Of a stretch of 64,000 nt of DNA, positions 17,363 through 30,226 are shown piece after piece (positions within the stretch are counted from its first letter, which is position 1; each line of letters begins with the position of its first letter). The notes beneath the pieces are model-generated. The model was not told the DNA's origin. It did no database searches and saw only the letters and a program-made list of their open reading frames with translations. Both the position numbers and the translations under genes were made by a program. Origin of the DNA: Alg239-R122 sp041746135 (GTDB lineage Bacteria; Pseudomonadota; Alphaproteobacteria; Sphingomonadales; Sphingomonadaceae); assembly GCA_041746135.1 (NCBI GenBank), contig JBGTHQ010000022.1, positions 1 to 64,000 on the forward strand. Reading direction: 5' to 3'.

Positions 17363-18298
17363 CTAGATATCCAGTTCGGCGCGCATATTGCCGGTTGGGT
17401 TCCAGCCTTGAACGAATTGGTCGAGTGCAGCATCGCCCTGCGGCAAGTGGATCTGCAACTCGACAATCTGGTCGCCGCGAACCCCGTTGCTGCCTGTAAA
17501 CCCGCGCCCCTTGATGCGTAACTGATTGCCAGAATTGCTGTTTTTGGGAACGGTCAGCATGACGGGGCCTTCGACCGTCGGCACTTTGACTTTTCCGCCC
17601 TGCACTGCTTCTTTCAGGGTGATAGGCAGGTCGAGCCGGACATTGTCCCCATTCCGGCGGAAAAAAATATGCGGTTTGACAGTGATGGTGACGATGGCAT
17701 CGCCATTGCCCCCGGGACCGGCCTGTCCCTTTCCCGCCAGCCGCATCTGAGTGCCGGTATCGACGCCGTTGGGGAGTTTCAGGTTGATGGTCTTGCCATC
17801 GGACAGGGTAATGCGCTGCGGCGACTGTGTGGCCGCTTCCAGAAATTCTACCGATAGCTTGTAGGATATATTCGCGCCTTTGGGCGGGGGCGGAGCCTGG
17901 CGTCCATAGGGAGAGCCACTTGCGGAACCGCGCGCGCCGCCCCCGCCGAACAGCCCATCGAAAATATCCCCGAAATCCACGCCTTCGTTAAAGCCGCCCA
18001 TATTGCCGCCCGCACCTGCATGCGAACGGCTGAAACCGCCGCCACCGCCGCCGCCATAGCCGAATGGACCGGCAGGGTTGCCTTCCATATCGATCTCGCC
18101 GCGATCATATTGAGCGCGCTTGTCCTTGTCGCTCAACAAGTCATAGGCTTTGGTCGCATCGGAAAAGCGTTCGGACGACACGGGATTGCCCTTATTGCGG
18201 TCGGGGTGCAATTCCTTGGCCAGCTTGCGATAGGCGCTTTTTATCTCTTTTTCACTCGCCCCTTTCGCTATGCCCAATGTAGAATAAGGATCTGCCAT
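17363..18298 (-). CDS. CbpA-type (class II) J-domain co-chaperone
   Basis: 311-residue Hsp40. The J-domain (residues 1-70) has HPD in ELHPDRNKGN; a Gly-rich linker (about 80-135) follows, then the two C-terminal substrate-binding barrels, including the LPNGVDTGTQMRLAGKG and VPKNSNSGNQLRIKGRG signatures. The CxxCxGxG zinc-finger domain of true DnaJ is absent, so it is class II like CbpA or DjlA-type Hsp40s. It has an independent start with no close upstream gene. Confidence 0.9.
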   Translation of the reverse strand: MADPYSTLGIAKGASEKEIKSAYRKLAKELHPDRNKGNPVSSERFSDATKAYDLLSDKDKRAQYDRGEIDMEGNPAGPFGYGGGGGGGFSRSHAGAGGNMGGFNEGVDFGDIFDGLFGGGGARGSASGSPYGRQAPPPPKGANISYKLSVEFLEAATQSPQRITLSDGKTINLKLPNGVDTGTQMRLAGKGQAGPGGNGDAIVTITVKPHIFFRRNGDNVRLDLPITLKEAVQGGKVKVPTVEGPVMLTVPKNSNSGNQLRIKGRGFTGSNGVRGDQIVELQIHLPQGDAALDQFVQGWNPTGNMRAELDI

Positions 18299-18670
18299 AA
18301 ATTTGCGTGTTTCCGTCTCTTAGCTAATTTTCATGTGCTGGTTCATAAATGGTAACGGGGGCGCAGACGTCAAGCCGGTACGTGGGTTTACCGCTGTCAC
18401 CCCCGCTGTCCCGAATATACAAGGGTTATATCTCGTGTATACAAGGGCTACGCGCTGGAAAGCACATAGCGGCGCTTGGATGACACGGCTGATCTAATTC
18501 CGGCATGACTCGCGGCTTGCTCGAAAATAACCTCGGTATGTCGCTTCCCCGACTTTTTCCACACGCACGCTTGCAAAAGATCGCACTTGGTGACAGCACG
18601 ATAGCGCAAGAAACGGTGCCGCGCACTGTTTTGTTCGTATAACGCACGTCAATAGCGGAGATAGCCTGTA
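18299..18670. other. Divergent intergenic region between the J-protein and pdxH genes
   Basis: About 370 bp with no convincing gene. It contains a pair of direct 10-base repeats TATACAAGGG at 18416-18425 and 18438-18447, 22 bp apart start to start (about two helical turns). They may be a tandem regulator site. The pdxH ribosome binding region (GCGGAGATAG) lies at its right end. Confidence 0.4.
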
Positions 18671-19252
18671 ATGGACGAAGACGATCCGTTCGAAATTTTC
18701 GGCGCATGGCTTGCGGACGCTGTCACAAACGAGCAGAACGATCCCAACGCCATGGCCCTGTCCACGGCGGATGCGGACGGACGTCCTTCCTCGCGCATGG
18801 TGCTGCTCAAAGGGCACGGCCCCGGCGGCTTTTTGTTCTACACAAATTTGCACAGCCGCAAGGGCACGGAATTGGCGGCCAATGAAAACGTGGCGCTGCT
18901 GTTCCACTGGAAATCGCTGCGCCGCCAGATCCGGATCGAGGGGGGCATAGCCCAGGTTGAGGATGCGGCCGCCGACGCCTATTTCGCATCGCGCGGGCGC
19001 GATTCGCAATTGGGTGCATGGGCTTCCGACCAGTCGCACAGGCTGGAAAGCCGGGGTGTTTTCATGAACCGTTTCGAAGCTATGCAGGAACGCTTTGCGG
19101 GCAAGGATGTATCCCGTCCGCCGCATTGGTCGGGCTTTTGCGTAACGCCGCACCGGATCGAATTCTGGCGCGATAGGGAACACCGGCTGCACGAGCGCCG
19201 TTTGTTCCTGCGCGGCGACAAGGGGTGGACCAGCGGACTGCTGTATCCATGA
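18671..19252 (+). CDS. pdxH: Pyridoxine/pyridoxamine 5'-phosphate oxidase
   Basis: FMN-dependent oxidase making pyridoxal 5'-phosphate. Conserved FMN- and PLP-site segments: SRMVLLKGHGPGGFLFYTN, SRKGTELAANENVALLFHW, RQIRIEGG, SRGRDSQLGAWASDQS and the C-terminal EFWRDREHRLHERR. 193 residues, family-typical. Its stop overlaps the start of the CDF gene (ATGA). Confidence 0.95.
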   Translation: MDEDDPFEIFGAWLADAVTNEQNDPNAMALSTADADGRPSSRMVLLKGHGPGGFLFYTNLHSRKGTELAANENVALLFHWKSLRRQIRIEGGIAQVEDAAADAYFASRGRDSQLGAWASDQSHRLESRGVFMNRFEAMQERFAGKDVSRPPHWSGFCVTPHRIEFWRDREHRLHERRLFLRGDKGWTSGLLYP

Positions 19253-20199
19253 ATTCTCATCACACGCACCACCCTTCGCATAACGACCTGACGCGTAAGG
19301 CTGCCATCGCCAGCGTTGCGGTTGCTTTGTTCCTGCTCGGACTGAAAGCCTATGCGCATTGGGCAACATCGTCGGTCGCCATGCTGGGTTCGCTGGCCGA
19401 CACCGCGCTCGATCTGGTGGCATCGATCATGACCCTGTTCAGCGTGCGCTACGCCGCCATGCCCGCCGATGCCGACCACCGGTTTGGTCACGGCAAAGCC
19501 GAGGCGCTGGCGGCCTTGTTTCAGGTCGTCCTTATTACCCTGTCGGCAGCATTTATCGGCTGGCGTGCGCTAGAGCGGTTTTCGGGTGACAGCGCCACGG
19601 CGCAGGCCGAATACGGCATCGGCGTATCGGTGATCGCCATATTAGCCACACTGGGCCTGCTCGCCTACCAGCGCCGTGTGATCAGCCGGACATCCTCGAT
19701 CGCAATCGAGGCCGATCATGTGCATTACCAGTCCGACCTTCTGCTCAATATCGCCGTGATCGCGGCACTGGTACTCGACCAATATCTGGGTATTACCGGC
19801 GCCGACCCGGTATTCGGTGTGGCCATTGCGCTCTGGCTGGCCTGGGGCGCCTGGAAAGCCGCTACGCGCGCCATCGACCAGTTGATGGACAAGGAATGGC
19901 CGGACGAAAAACGCCATGCCTTTGTCGAGGTCGCGGCCCGGTTCGCGGAGCTCAAAAGCCTGCACGACCTGCGGACGCGCACCAGTGGCAATCGCAATTT
20001 CGTGCAGTTCCACGTCGATATGGACCCGGACATGACCGTCCAGCAGGCGCATGACGTAATCGACAAAGTCGAAATAGAGCTGGAAAAAGCTTTTCCGGGT
20101 ACGGAGATCCTCGTCCATATCGACCCGCTCGGCCATGTCGACGAACCGGACAATCCGCTTGTCGAAGCCGATGAACTCAAACAGGTGAAAGACCTCTAG
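19249..20199 (+). CDS. Cation diffusion facilitator (CDF) family metal efflux protein
   Basis: Zn/Fe/Cd/Co:H+ antiporter of the FieF/ZitB type. Six-helix membrane domain (residues about 15-210) with the helix-2 SLADTALDLVAS (D-x3-D) and helix-5 EADHVHYQSDLL (H-x3-D) metal-site pairs, then a cytoplasmic metallochaperone-like domain with HVDMDPDMTVQQAH and LVHIDP. The ATG at 19249 overlaps the pdxH stop; the in-frame upstream codons belong to pdxH. 316 residues. Confidence 0.93.
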   Translation: MNSHHTHHPSHNDLTRKAAIASVAVALFLLGLKAYAHWATSSVAMLGSLADTALDLVASIMTLFSVRYAAMPADADHRFGHGKAEALAALFQVVLITLSAAFIGWRALERFSGDSATAQAEYGIGVSVIAILATLGLLAYQRRVISRTSSIAIEADHVHYQSDLLLNIAVIAALVLDQYLGITGADPVFGVAIALWLAWGAWKAATRAIDQLMDKEWPDEKRHAFVEVAARFAELKSLHDLRTRTSGNRNFVQFHVDMDPDMTVQQAHDVIDKVEIELEKAFPGTEILVHIDPLGHVDEPDNPLVEADELKQVKDL

Positions 20200-20202
20200 T
20201 CC

Positions 20203-21003
20203 ATGACATCCATACCCTATTTCCACGTCGATGCGTTCGCGTCGCGACCCTTTACCGGCAACCAGGCGGCCGTCATGCCGCTTGCCAGTTGGCTGGACGA
20301 TGCGGTGCTGCAAATGATCGCCGAAGAAAATAAATTTGCCGAAACCGCCTTTATCGTACCCGATCAAAGCGGCGATGCGCATTATGAATTGCGCTGGTTC
20401 ACACCTGTATGCGAAGTCGCGCTATGCGGTCATGCAACGCTGGCCAGCGGGCATGTCGTGCTGAGTATGACACCCGACCTCAACAGCGCGACGTTCAAGA
20501 CCCGTCAGGCGGGACTGCTCAAGGTGACACGCGACGGCGATGCCTATAAAATGGCGCTGCCCGCCTATCCCCCCTCCCCCAAAAGCCTGCCCGAAGCCGA
20601 GGCGGCGCTGGGTACGAAACCTTCCGAGACATTTTTTCGCGAAGGCGGATACGCCGTATTTCTGTACGACACGCCCGAAGAAGTACTCGAGCTAGAGCCC
20701 GACTATCGCGCGCTGGCCGCTTATGGCGACCAGTGGCAATTTATCTGTACCGCGCCGGGGACCGATACTGATGTGCTGAGCCGCGTATTTGTTCCCGGCG
20801 CGGGCATCGACGAGGATAGCGTCACTGGATCGGCCCATTGCGTACTCACACCGTTCTGGGCAGGGCAGCTGGGGCGGGCCAGTTTTTCCGCCTATCAGGC
20901 CAGCGAACGCGGCGGCCACATCTATTGCACGCACGAGAATGAACAGGCAATATTGGGCGGCCAATGCTATACAGTTGTTGAAGGGCAGTTTAACTTGCCG
21001 TAA
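20203..21003 (+). CDS. PhzF-family isomerase/epimerase-like protein
   Basis: 266-residue member of the PhzF (diaminopimelate-epimerase-like) fold. N-terminal HVDAFASRPFTGNQAAV, the catalytic Glu region AEENKFAETAFIV, TPVCEVALCGHATLASGHV and the C-terminal DSVTGSAHCVL are the family landmarks. There is no phenazine cluster nearby, so this is one of the many PhzF paralogues of unknown substrate. It lies 3 bp after the CDF gene. Confidence 0.92.
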   Translation: MTSIPYFHVDAFASRPFTGNQAAVMPLASWLDDAVLQMIAEENKFAETAFIVPDQSGDAHYELRWFTPVCEVALCGHATLASGHVVLSMTPDLNSATFKTRQAGLLKVTRDGDAYKMALPAYPPSPKSLPEAEAALGTKPSETFFREGGYAVFLYDTPEEVLELEPDYRALAAYGDQWQFICTAPGTDTDVLSRVFVPGAGIDEDSVTGSAHCVLTPFWAGQLGRASFSAYQASERGGHIYCTHENEQAILGGQCYTVVEGQFNLP

Positions 21004-21046
21004 AGCGGGCCGATATGCCCCGACACACCAGATATCAGGTACCATT

Positions 21047-21832
21047 TTGATTCAATTCATTCGCAATCTATTCGGCAAGGAAGATCAGCAAATCACTATG
21101 GGCTACCCGGCTGTACCTTTGGGGCAGCGTGTCTATGCGATTGGCGATATCCACGGCCGGCTCGACCTGTTCGACGAATTGCTGGAACAGATTCAGCATG
21201 ATCATGAAACGCGCAGCACGGCAGAGATGCATCTTATACTGCTGGGCGATCTTGTCGATCGCGGCCCCGACAGTGCGGGCGTCATTGCGCGGGCTATGGA
21301 ACTGCGCGCCACCAACCCGAATATCCGATTCCTGGCCGGCAATCATGAAGAAGTGTTCCTGTCCGCCTTGACTGGGGATGCGAAAAATGTCCGCTTTTTC
21401 GCGCGGATCGGCGGGCGCGAAACGATATTGAGCTATGGCATGTCCTACGAAACCTATCGCGACATGGATATGGAGAGCCTCGCCGAGGAACTGCCCCGGC
21501 TGGTTCCGCAGGAGCATGTCGACTTTGTGACGGCGTTCGAAAACGCAATCGTTATCGGCGACTATGCCTTTGTGCATGCCGGCATTCGTCCGGGTGTCCC
21601 CGTCGAAGAGCAGGAAAACTACGATTTGCGCTGGATCCGCGGAGAGTTCCTGAGCAAGGACAAGGTGCATGACAAAATGATCGTGCATGGTCATACGATC
21701 AGCGAACAGGTCGACGAGCGCAAGGGCCGTATCGGCATCGATACCGGCGCGTATGACAGCGGTGTGCTGACCGCTATCGGACTGGAAGGCGCAGATCGCT
21801 GGTTTCTGCAAACGGGAATGCCGACCACATAA
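21047..21832 (+). CDS. Metallophosphoesterase (PPP-type serine/threonine phosphatase family)
   Basis: Dinuclear metal phosphatase with the complete motif series GDIHGR, GDLVDRG, GNHE, HAGIRPG and HGHT. The first 17 residues before MGYPAV look genuine (FIRNLFGKEDQ is like relatives' basic N-termini), so I chose a TTG start at 21047 with AGG about 8 bases upstream; ATG at 21098 is the alternative. 261 residues. Similar to bis(5'-nucleosyl)-tetraphosphatase or protein phosphatase relatives; the substrate is undetermined. Confidence 0.87.
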   Translation: MIQFIRNLFGKEDQQITMGYPAVPLGQRVYAIGDIHGRLDLFDELLEQIQHDHETRSTAEMHLILLGDLVDRGPDSAGVIARAMELRATNPNIRFLAGNHEEVFLSALTGDAKNVRFFARIGGRETILSYGMSYETYRDMDMESLAEELPRLVPQEHVDFVTAFENAIVIGDYAFVHAGIRPGVPVEEQENYDLRWIRGEFLSKDKVHDKMIVHGHTISEQVDERKGRIGIDTGAYDSGVLTAIGLEGADRWFLQTGMPTT

Positions 21833-21873
21833 ACCGCTTGTGCTGGGCAATGGTTTGCGTCATTTTCCCGTTC

Positions 21874-23217
21874 ATGAAAAAAATCACCCTTCTCGTTTCG
21901 CTGTTGCTCGCCGCCGCGCCTGTAACTTTCCTTGCCGCCCAGGCGCCTGACAGCAAACCAACCGCCGACATTCCTGCCGATGCAGACACCCTGAAAGCCT
22001 ATGTTGAAAAGCTCGTCAGTTTCGGGACAAGGCACACATTATCGTCTCCCGACGATCCCAAACGCGGTATTGGCGCAGCGCGGCGCTGGGGCGCCAGCGA
22101 ATTCGCGCGGATCGGCGCCGCCTGTGGCGGGTGCCTGACCGTCGAGAATATCGAGCGATTTGCTTACGGGGATCGTATTCCGCAAGGGGTTAAGATCGTC
22201 GATGTGCTGGGCATACAGCGCGGCACTGGCGATCCCAATAATGTCGTCATCATTTCCGGCCATATCGACAGCCGCGTTTCCGATGTTCTGGACTATACCT
22301 CCGATGCTCCCGGCGCCAACGATGACGGGTCGGGCACCGCGCTTGTGATCGAAGCGGCACGGATACTCACCCGTGAAAAACATGAAGCCACGATTATATA
22401 CGCGCTTTTGTCCGGGGAGGAACAGGGTCTGTTCGGCGGCAAATTGCTGGCCGACACCGCCCGGGCGCGCGGCTGGAACGTCATTTCGCTGCTCAACAAC
22501 GATATTGTCGGCGGCACGCACGGGCAGGACGGCCGGATTGTCGACAACGTGGTGCGGGTATTCAGCGAAGGGATACGTTCGTCGGAAAGCCTGGAACAAG
22601 CCATGGAAAGACGCGGCAGCGGCGGCGAGGATGACGGACCTTCGCGCGCATTGATGCGGTCGGCCGACCGTGTTGCGCTCGCCCATCCGGACATAGGGCT
22701 CGACGTATTTGGCGTGCGCCGCCCCGACCGTTTCCGCCGCGGCGGTGACCACCTGCCCGCGCTTGAACTCGGCTATCCCGCTATTCGTTTCACCGTCGGC
22801 GTGGAGGATTACGATCACCAGCACCAGGATTTGCGCACCGAAAACGGCCGCGCATACGGTGATACGGTCGACGAGATGGATTTTGGCTATCTGGCCAAAG
22901 TGACCAATCTAAATGTCGCACTGGCACGCGAACTCGCCAACGCCCCGCCAGCGCCCGCATCGGCGCAGCTGGGCGGCGCCGTCACCGAAAACACCACGGT
23001 CGAATGGGAACCGGTCAAGGGCGCGGCGAACTACCGCATATACTGGCGCCGCAACGACGCGCGCGACTGGACCAACAGCGTTGATATTAGCGGTACGACG
23101 CAGGCCACATTGAAAGGCGTTATCGTCGACGACCATTTTGTCGGCGTATCGGCGCTGTCCGATGACGGTCATGAAAGTATCATCACATTTGCCGGCCTGC
23201 CGCAGCGCAACCGGTAA
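21874..23217 (+). CDS. Secreted M28-family metallopeptidase with C-terminal Fn3-like domain
   Basis: 447 residues with a Sec signal peptide (MKKITLLVSLLLAAAP, cleavage near AQA). The zinc aminopeptidase domain has HIDSR (His ligand), GANDDGSG (bridging Asp), SGEEQGLFGG (catalytic Glu and ligand), NNDIVGG (Asp) and DYDHQHQD (His). The last ~90 residues (TVEWEPVKGAANYRIYWRR) resemble a fibronectin-type domain. Probably a periplasmic or extracellular aminopeptidase or carboxypeptidase. A strong bidirectional terminator follows. Confidence 0.92.
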   Translation: MKKITLLVSLLLAAAPVTFLAAQAPDSKPTADIPADADTLKAYVEKLVSFGTRHTLSSPDDPKRGIGAARRWGASEFARIGAACGGCLTVENIERFAYGDRIPQGVKIVDVLGIQRGTGDPNNVVIISGHIDSRVSDVLDYTSDAPGANDDGSGTALVIEAARILTREKHEATIIYALLSGEEQGLFGGKLLADTARARGWNVISLLNNDIVGGTHGQDGRIVDNVVRVFSEGIRSSESLEQAMERRGSGGEDDGPSRALMRSADRVALAHPDIGLDVFGVRRPDRFRRGGDHLPALELGYPAIRFTVGVEDYDHQHQDLRTENGRAYGDTVDEMDFGYLAKVTNLNVALARELANAPPAPASAQLGGAVTENTTVEWEPVKGAANYRIYWRRNDARDWTNSVDISGTTQATLKGVIVDDHFVGVSALSDDGHESIITFAGLPQRNR

Positions 23218-23228
23218 GCTGTAAAAAG

Positions 23229-23262
23229 AAAAGGACCGGCAGCGCCCCCTGCCGGTCCTTTT
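23229..23262. terminator. Bidirectional rho-independent terminator between the M28 peptidase and ctrA genes
   Basis: Perfect 14-bp stem AAAAGGACCGGCAG / CTGCCGGTCCTTTT with a 6-base loop, A-tract on one side and T-tract on the other, so it can stop transcription from both convergent genes. Confidence 0.9.
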
Positions 23263-23295
23263 GTTAGCGAAACTTTCGGGTAATGAAAGTGGCTG

Positions 23296-23997
23296 TCAAG
23301 CTGCCTGGCTGTCTTCGTCCGCTTGCGGATCGCGCAGCACATAGCCGCGGCCCCATACGGTTTCGATGTAATTTTCCCCGTCGCAGGCTAGCGCCAGTTT
23401 CTTGCGCAGCTTGCAGATGAATACATCGATAATCTTGAGTTCGGGTTCGTCCATGCCGCCATAAAGGTGGTTGAGAAACATTTCCTTGGTCAGCGTCGTG
23501 CCCTTGCGCAGCGAGAGCAGTTCGAGCATCGCATATTCCTTGCCGGTCAGATGGACCCGGGCGCCATCGACTTCAACGGTCTTGGCATCCAGATTGACAG
23601 CTAGTTTGCCGGTGCGGATGACGCTTTGCGAATGGCCTTTCGAGCGGCGCACGACCGCATGGATACGCGCGACCAGTTCTTCGCGGTGGAATGGCTTGGT
23701 AACATAGTCATCCGCGCCAAAGCCGAATGAGCGAACTTTGCTATCCATTTCAGAAATGCCCGACAGAATGAGCACGGGCGTCTGCACCTTGGCAACGCGC
23801 AGTTTTTTCAGCACGTCATAGCCATGCATGTCGGGCAGGTTGAGATCGAGACAGATGATGTCGTAATCGTACAACTTGCCAAGATCGAGACCTTCCTCGC
23901 CCAGATCGGTCGTGTAAACATTAAACCCTTCGGTTGTCAGCATAAGCTCGATGGCCTTGGCCGTTGTCGGTTCGTCTTCAATCAATAGCACGCGCAT
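23296..23997 (-). CDS. ctrA: Cell-cycle response regulator CtrA
   Basis: OmpR/PhoB-type response regulator controlling cell cycle, motility and DNA replication in alphaproteobacteria. Receiver: acidic pocket IEDEP, phospho-acceptor Asp51 in ICLDLNLPD, LSGISEMD and the conserved Lys in VTKPF. Winged-helix domain ends with DVFICKLRKKLA and VWGRGYVL, nearly identical to known CtrA. The start at 23997 gives 233 residues with Asp51 at the position known for Caulobacter; upstream in-frame codons to 24042 are not conserved. A CtrA box lies about 100 bp upstream, consistent with autoregulation. Confidence 0.96.
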   Translation of the reverse strand: MRVLLIEDEPTTAKAIELMLTTEGFNVYTTDLGEEGLDLGKLYDYDIICLDLNLPDMHGYDVLKKLRVAKVQTPVLILSGISEMDSKVRSFGFGADDYVTKPFHREELVARIHAVVRRSKGHSQSVIRTGKLAVNLDAKTVEVDGARVHLTGKEYAMLELLSLRKGTTLTKEMFLNHLYGGMDEPELKIIDVFICKLRKKLALACDGENYIETVWGRGYVLRDPQADEDSQAA

Positions 23998-24099
23998 AGC
24001 TTGCCCCTTTTTTAAAACCCGTTTCGGATCGCTCCAGTTCAAAAGCCTTTTAAGCGATCAGTCTGGACAATTAACCATAAGAGGAATGAACATAAAAGG

Positions 24100-24114
24100 T
24101 TAATTTTACGTTAA
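24100..24114. promoter_or_regulatory. CtrA-box TTAA-N7-TTAA upstream of ctrA
   Basis: Exact match to the CtrA recognition consensus (TTAA, seven bases, TTAA), 103 bp upstream of the ctrA start in the approximately 400-bp divergent region to the lipoprotein gene. Another TTAA lies nearby at 24071. Position supports direct autoregulation. The remaining part of this region is AT-rich and otherwise holds only the EcfG-type promoter at 24314-24339. Confidence 0.75.
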
Positions 24115-24313
24115 GCTGCAGAAACTGGCGAGTCGCGAAAGGTAAAAGAGGCTAGTGTAGTCTTGCAAATGAGTCATTTTCGCGGGTTTTCGAAGGAAAT
24201 GTCTTTCCTGTCATGGTTTATAAAAAATTTTCTAAAAACAAATAAAAATAGCTGATTTGCCATCAAATTGCGCATCCAGCAGGTATTACGGCAATTTCCA
24301 AGGAAGTTTATTC

Positions 24314-24339
24314 GGAACAAGTTGCTGGCGATGATCGTT
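24314..24339 (+). promoter_or_regulatory. EcfG-type (general stress response) promoter for the small lipoprotein gene
   Basis: GGAAC at 24314-24318, a 17-base spacer and CGTT at 24336-24339 match the alphaproteobacterial sigma-EcfG consensus GGAAC-N16/17-CGTT. The expected transcript would start about 50 bases before the ATG at 24400, leaving a normal leader with AGAGGAAA as ribosome binding site. Confidence 0.7.
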
Positions 24340-24399
24340 TCAATTGTGAAAGTACAGGGCAGTTTTCTGCAATGGACTTCATTCAACAGAGGAAAAATT

Positions 24400-24663
24400 A
24401 TGAAAAAGACAGCAATTCTCGCCACGGTGTTGGCTATATCTCTTTCGGCTTGCGCACAGGAAGCGGAAGACAAAGTCGAAGATGCGTATGACGATAAAGC
24501 CGACGCACTCGAACAGCAAGCCGATACCATGGCTGGCCCGGATGCCGCCGCTATGGAAGCGCGGGCCGATGCCGTAGAGGACATGGGCGAGAATATGGGT
24601 GACAGGGTTGAGGACGGTACAGCGGACATGTCCGAGGCCATGCCAGAACAACCAGCGCAGTGA
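24400..24663 (+). CDS. Small acidic lipoprotein, probable stress-induced
   Basis: 87 residues. Signal with lipobox LSAC (Cys at about residue 18), then an Ala/Glu/Asp-rich helical region with repeated D-A-x-E/A-x-x-A-D and DMGEN/GD words suggesting a long amphipathic or coiled helix. No enzymatic motif. The upstream frame to 24268 has no start with a good ribosome binding site, whereas the ATG at 24400 is preceded by AGAGGAAAAATT. The EcfG-type promoter suggests general-stress control. Function unknown, possibly envelope protection. Confidence 0.78.
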   Translation: MKKTAILATVLAISLSACAQEAEDKVEDAYDDKADALEQQADTMAGPDAAAMEARADAVEDMGENMGDRVEDGTADMSEAMPEQPAQ

Positions 24664-24783
24664 TAATTGGTACCGCCAATCCGGCCCATTAAGAGATTGG
24701 ATGGACATATAAGCCATCCTATTTCCTCCCGCCTTCGGGATAATGTGCAACTCCTCCCGCGCCCTTTCCCGAAGCGGGCTTTA

Positions 24784-24818
24784 GAAAGACCTTGTTAGCT
24801 GTGCTAACGAGGTCTTTC
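24784..24818 (+). terminator. Strong hairpin downstream of the lipoprotein gene
   Basis: Long stem GAAAGACC-TT-GTTAGC / GCTAAC-GA-GGTCTTTC with a 3-base loop. The 3' side lacks a long T run, so it may be a weak terminator, a 3'-end stabiliser or a small palindromic repeat. It lies about 120 bp after the lipoprotein stop and 138 bp before the pirin gene. Confidence 0.55.
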
Positions 24819-24955
24819 GTCATATAATATCCTTGGATCGACTGGGATATACACTCCATCGCTTTGAATGTTTTATATGCTTTGAACGCGTTGCTTTACT
24901 TCTTTAACTATGACAAAGCAGTAGGTTACAAAGCGCAGGTTATGGATATGCAATA

Positions 24956-25675
24956 ATGATCGATAAACGCCCTTTTTCATCTTTGGGTCATGCTGACCAT
25001 GGTTGGCTGAACGCCCGGCATCATTTTTCATTTGCAGAATATCACGATGCCGATCGCATGGGGTGGGGATCCATTCGGGTATGGAATGACGATGAAATCG
25101 CGGGACGCAAGGGTTTTCCGCCGCATTCGCACCGCGATATGGAGATTATCACTTATGTGCGTCAGGGTGCGATTACGCACCGCGACAGTCTGGGCAATCA
25201 CGGCCGGACGGCGGCGGGCGATGTTCAGGTTATGAGTGCCGGGGCCGGTGTCGAACATAGCGAATATAATGGGGAGGATCAAGAAACCCGCCTGTTCCAG
25301 ATATGGGTCGTTCCGCGTTCCGGCGGCGGAGATCCGCGCTGGGACGCGAAAACTTTTCCTAAAGGTGACCGCGCTGGAGAGCTAGAAATTCTCGCCAGCG
25401 GTTTTGCAGAAGATATTGCAGCGGGAGCTGCAATGATCCGTGCCGATGCCCGGCTCTACGGTGCCACGCTCAAAGCCGGCAAAAGTCTGTCGTTGCCGAT
25501 TGAACATGGAATGCCTGCCTATCTGGTGGTCTCCACAGGCAGTGTCGATGTCAACGGTACTATGCTGGACACGCGCGATGCCGCAGCTATACGGGATGAA
25601 AGTGAAATTGTAATTATGGCGAACGAGGATGCGGAATTCCTGCTTGCCGTATCACCCGATATTGGCTTGCAATAA
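24956..25675 (+). CDS. Pirin-family protein (quercetin 2,3-dioxygenase-like bicupin)
   Basis: 239-residue bicupin of the pirin/YhhW group. The N-terminal cupin carries the metal ligands: HSHRDMEIITYV (two His) and the later His and Glu in EHSEYN. YhhW-type relatives have quercetinase activity in vitro; the physiological role is unclear. It is monocistronic between a hairpin and the rpoC terminator. Confidence 0.92.
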   Translation: MIDKRPFSSLGHADHGWLNARHHFSFAEYHDADRMGWGSIRVWNDDEIAGRKGFPPHSHRDMEIITYVRQGAITHRDSLGNHGRTAAGDVQVMSAGAGVEHSEYNGEDQETRLFQIWVVPRSGGGDPRWDAKTFPKGDRAGELEILASGFAEDIAAGAAMIRADARLYGATLKAGKSLSLPIEHGMPAYLVVSTGSVDVNGTMLDTRDAAAIRDESEIVIMANEDAEFLLAVSPDIGLQ

Positions 25676-25791
25676 TACGAACCGCTTATCGCGCGCAATT
25701 GGCTTTTTTTGAGGGCCAACTGTCTTGGCCGAATAGCCGCCTTTTCTCGTGGATTGTGCACTATCATCGATATGTACTATATCCTGTAAAA

Positions 25792-25823
25792 AAACCCCGC
25801 CCTGTTGTGACAGAGCGGGGTTT
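25792..25823. terminator. Rho-independent terminator of rpoBC (bidirectional)
   Basis: Stem AAACCCCGC / GCGGGGTTT. Read on the minus strand it is followed by seven T residues, immediately after the rpoC stop region; on the plus strand it can also end pirin transcripts. Confidence 0.85.
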
Positions 25824-25851
25824 ATTAAGTCGGCTTGGCGGGACAGGCTAT

Positions 25852-30141
<4,290 letters not shown>

Positions 30142-30226
30142 TTCGTTTTCCTCATGAAAACCCCCCTCCTATCGGGAGAGGTTTGGGGCGGGGTGTGCGG
30201 AGCCTCTCGGCACCGCCCCCAATTAA

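Noticed and set aside
18494..19423. 309-residue minus-strand frame over pdxH
   Set aside because: Shadow of pdxH and the CDF gene start.
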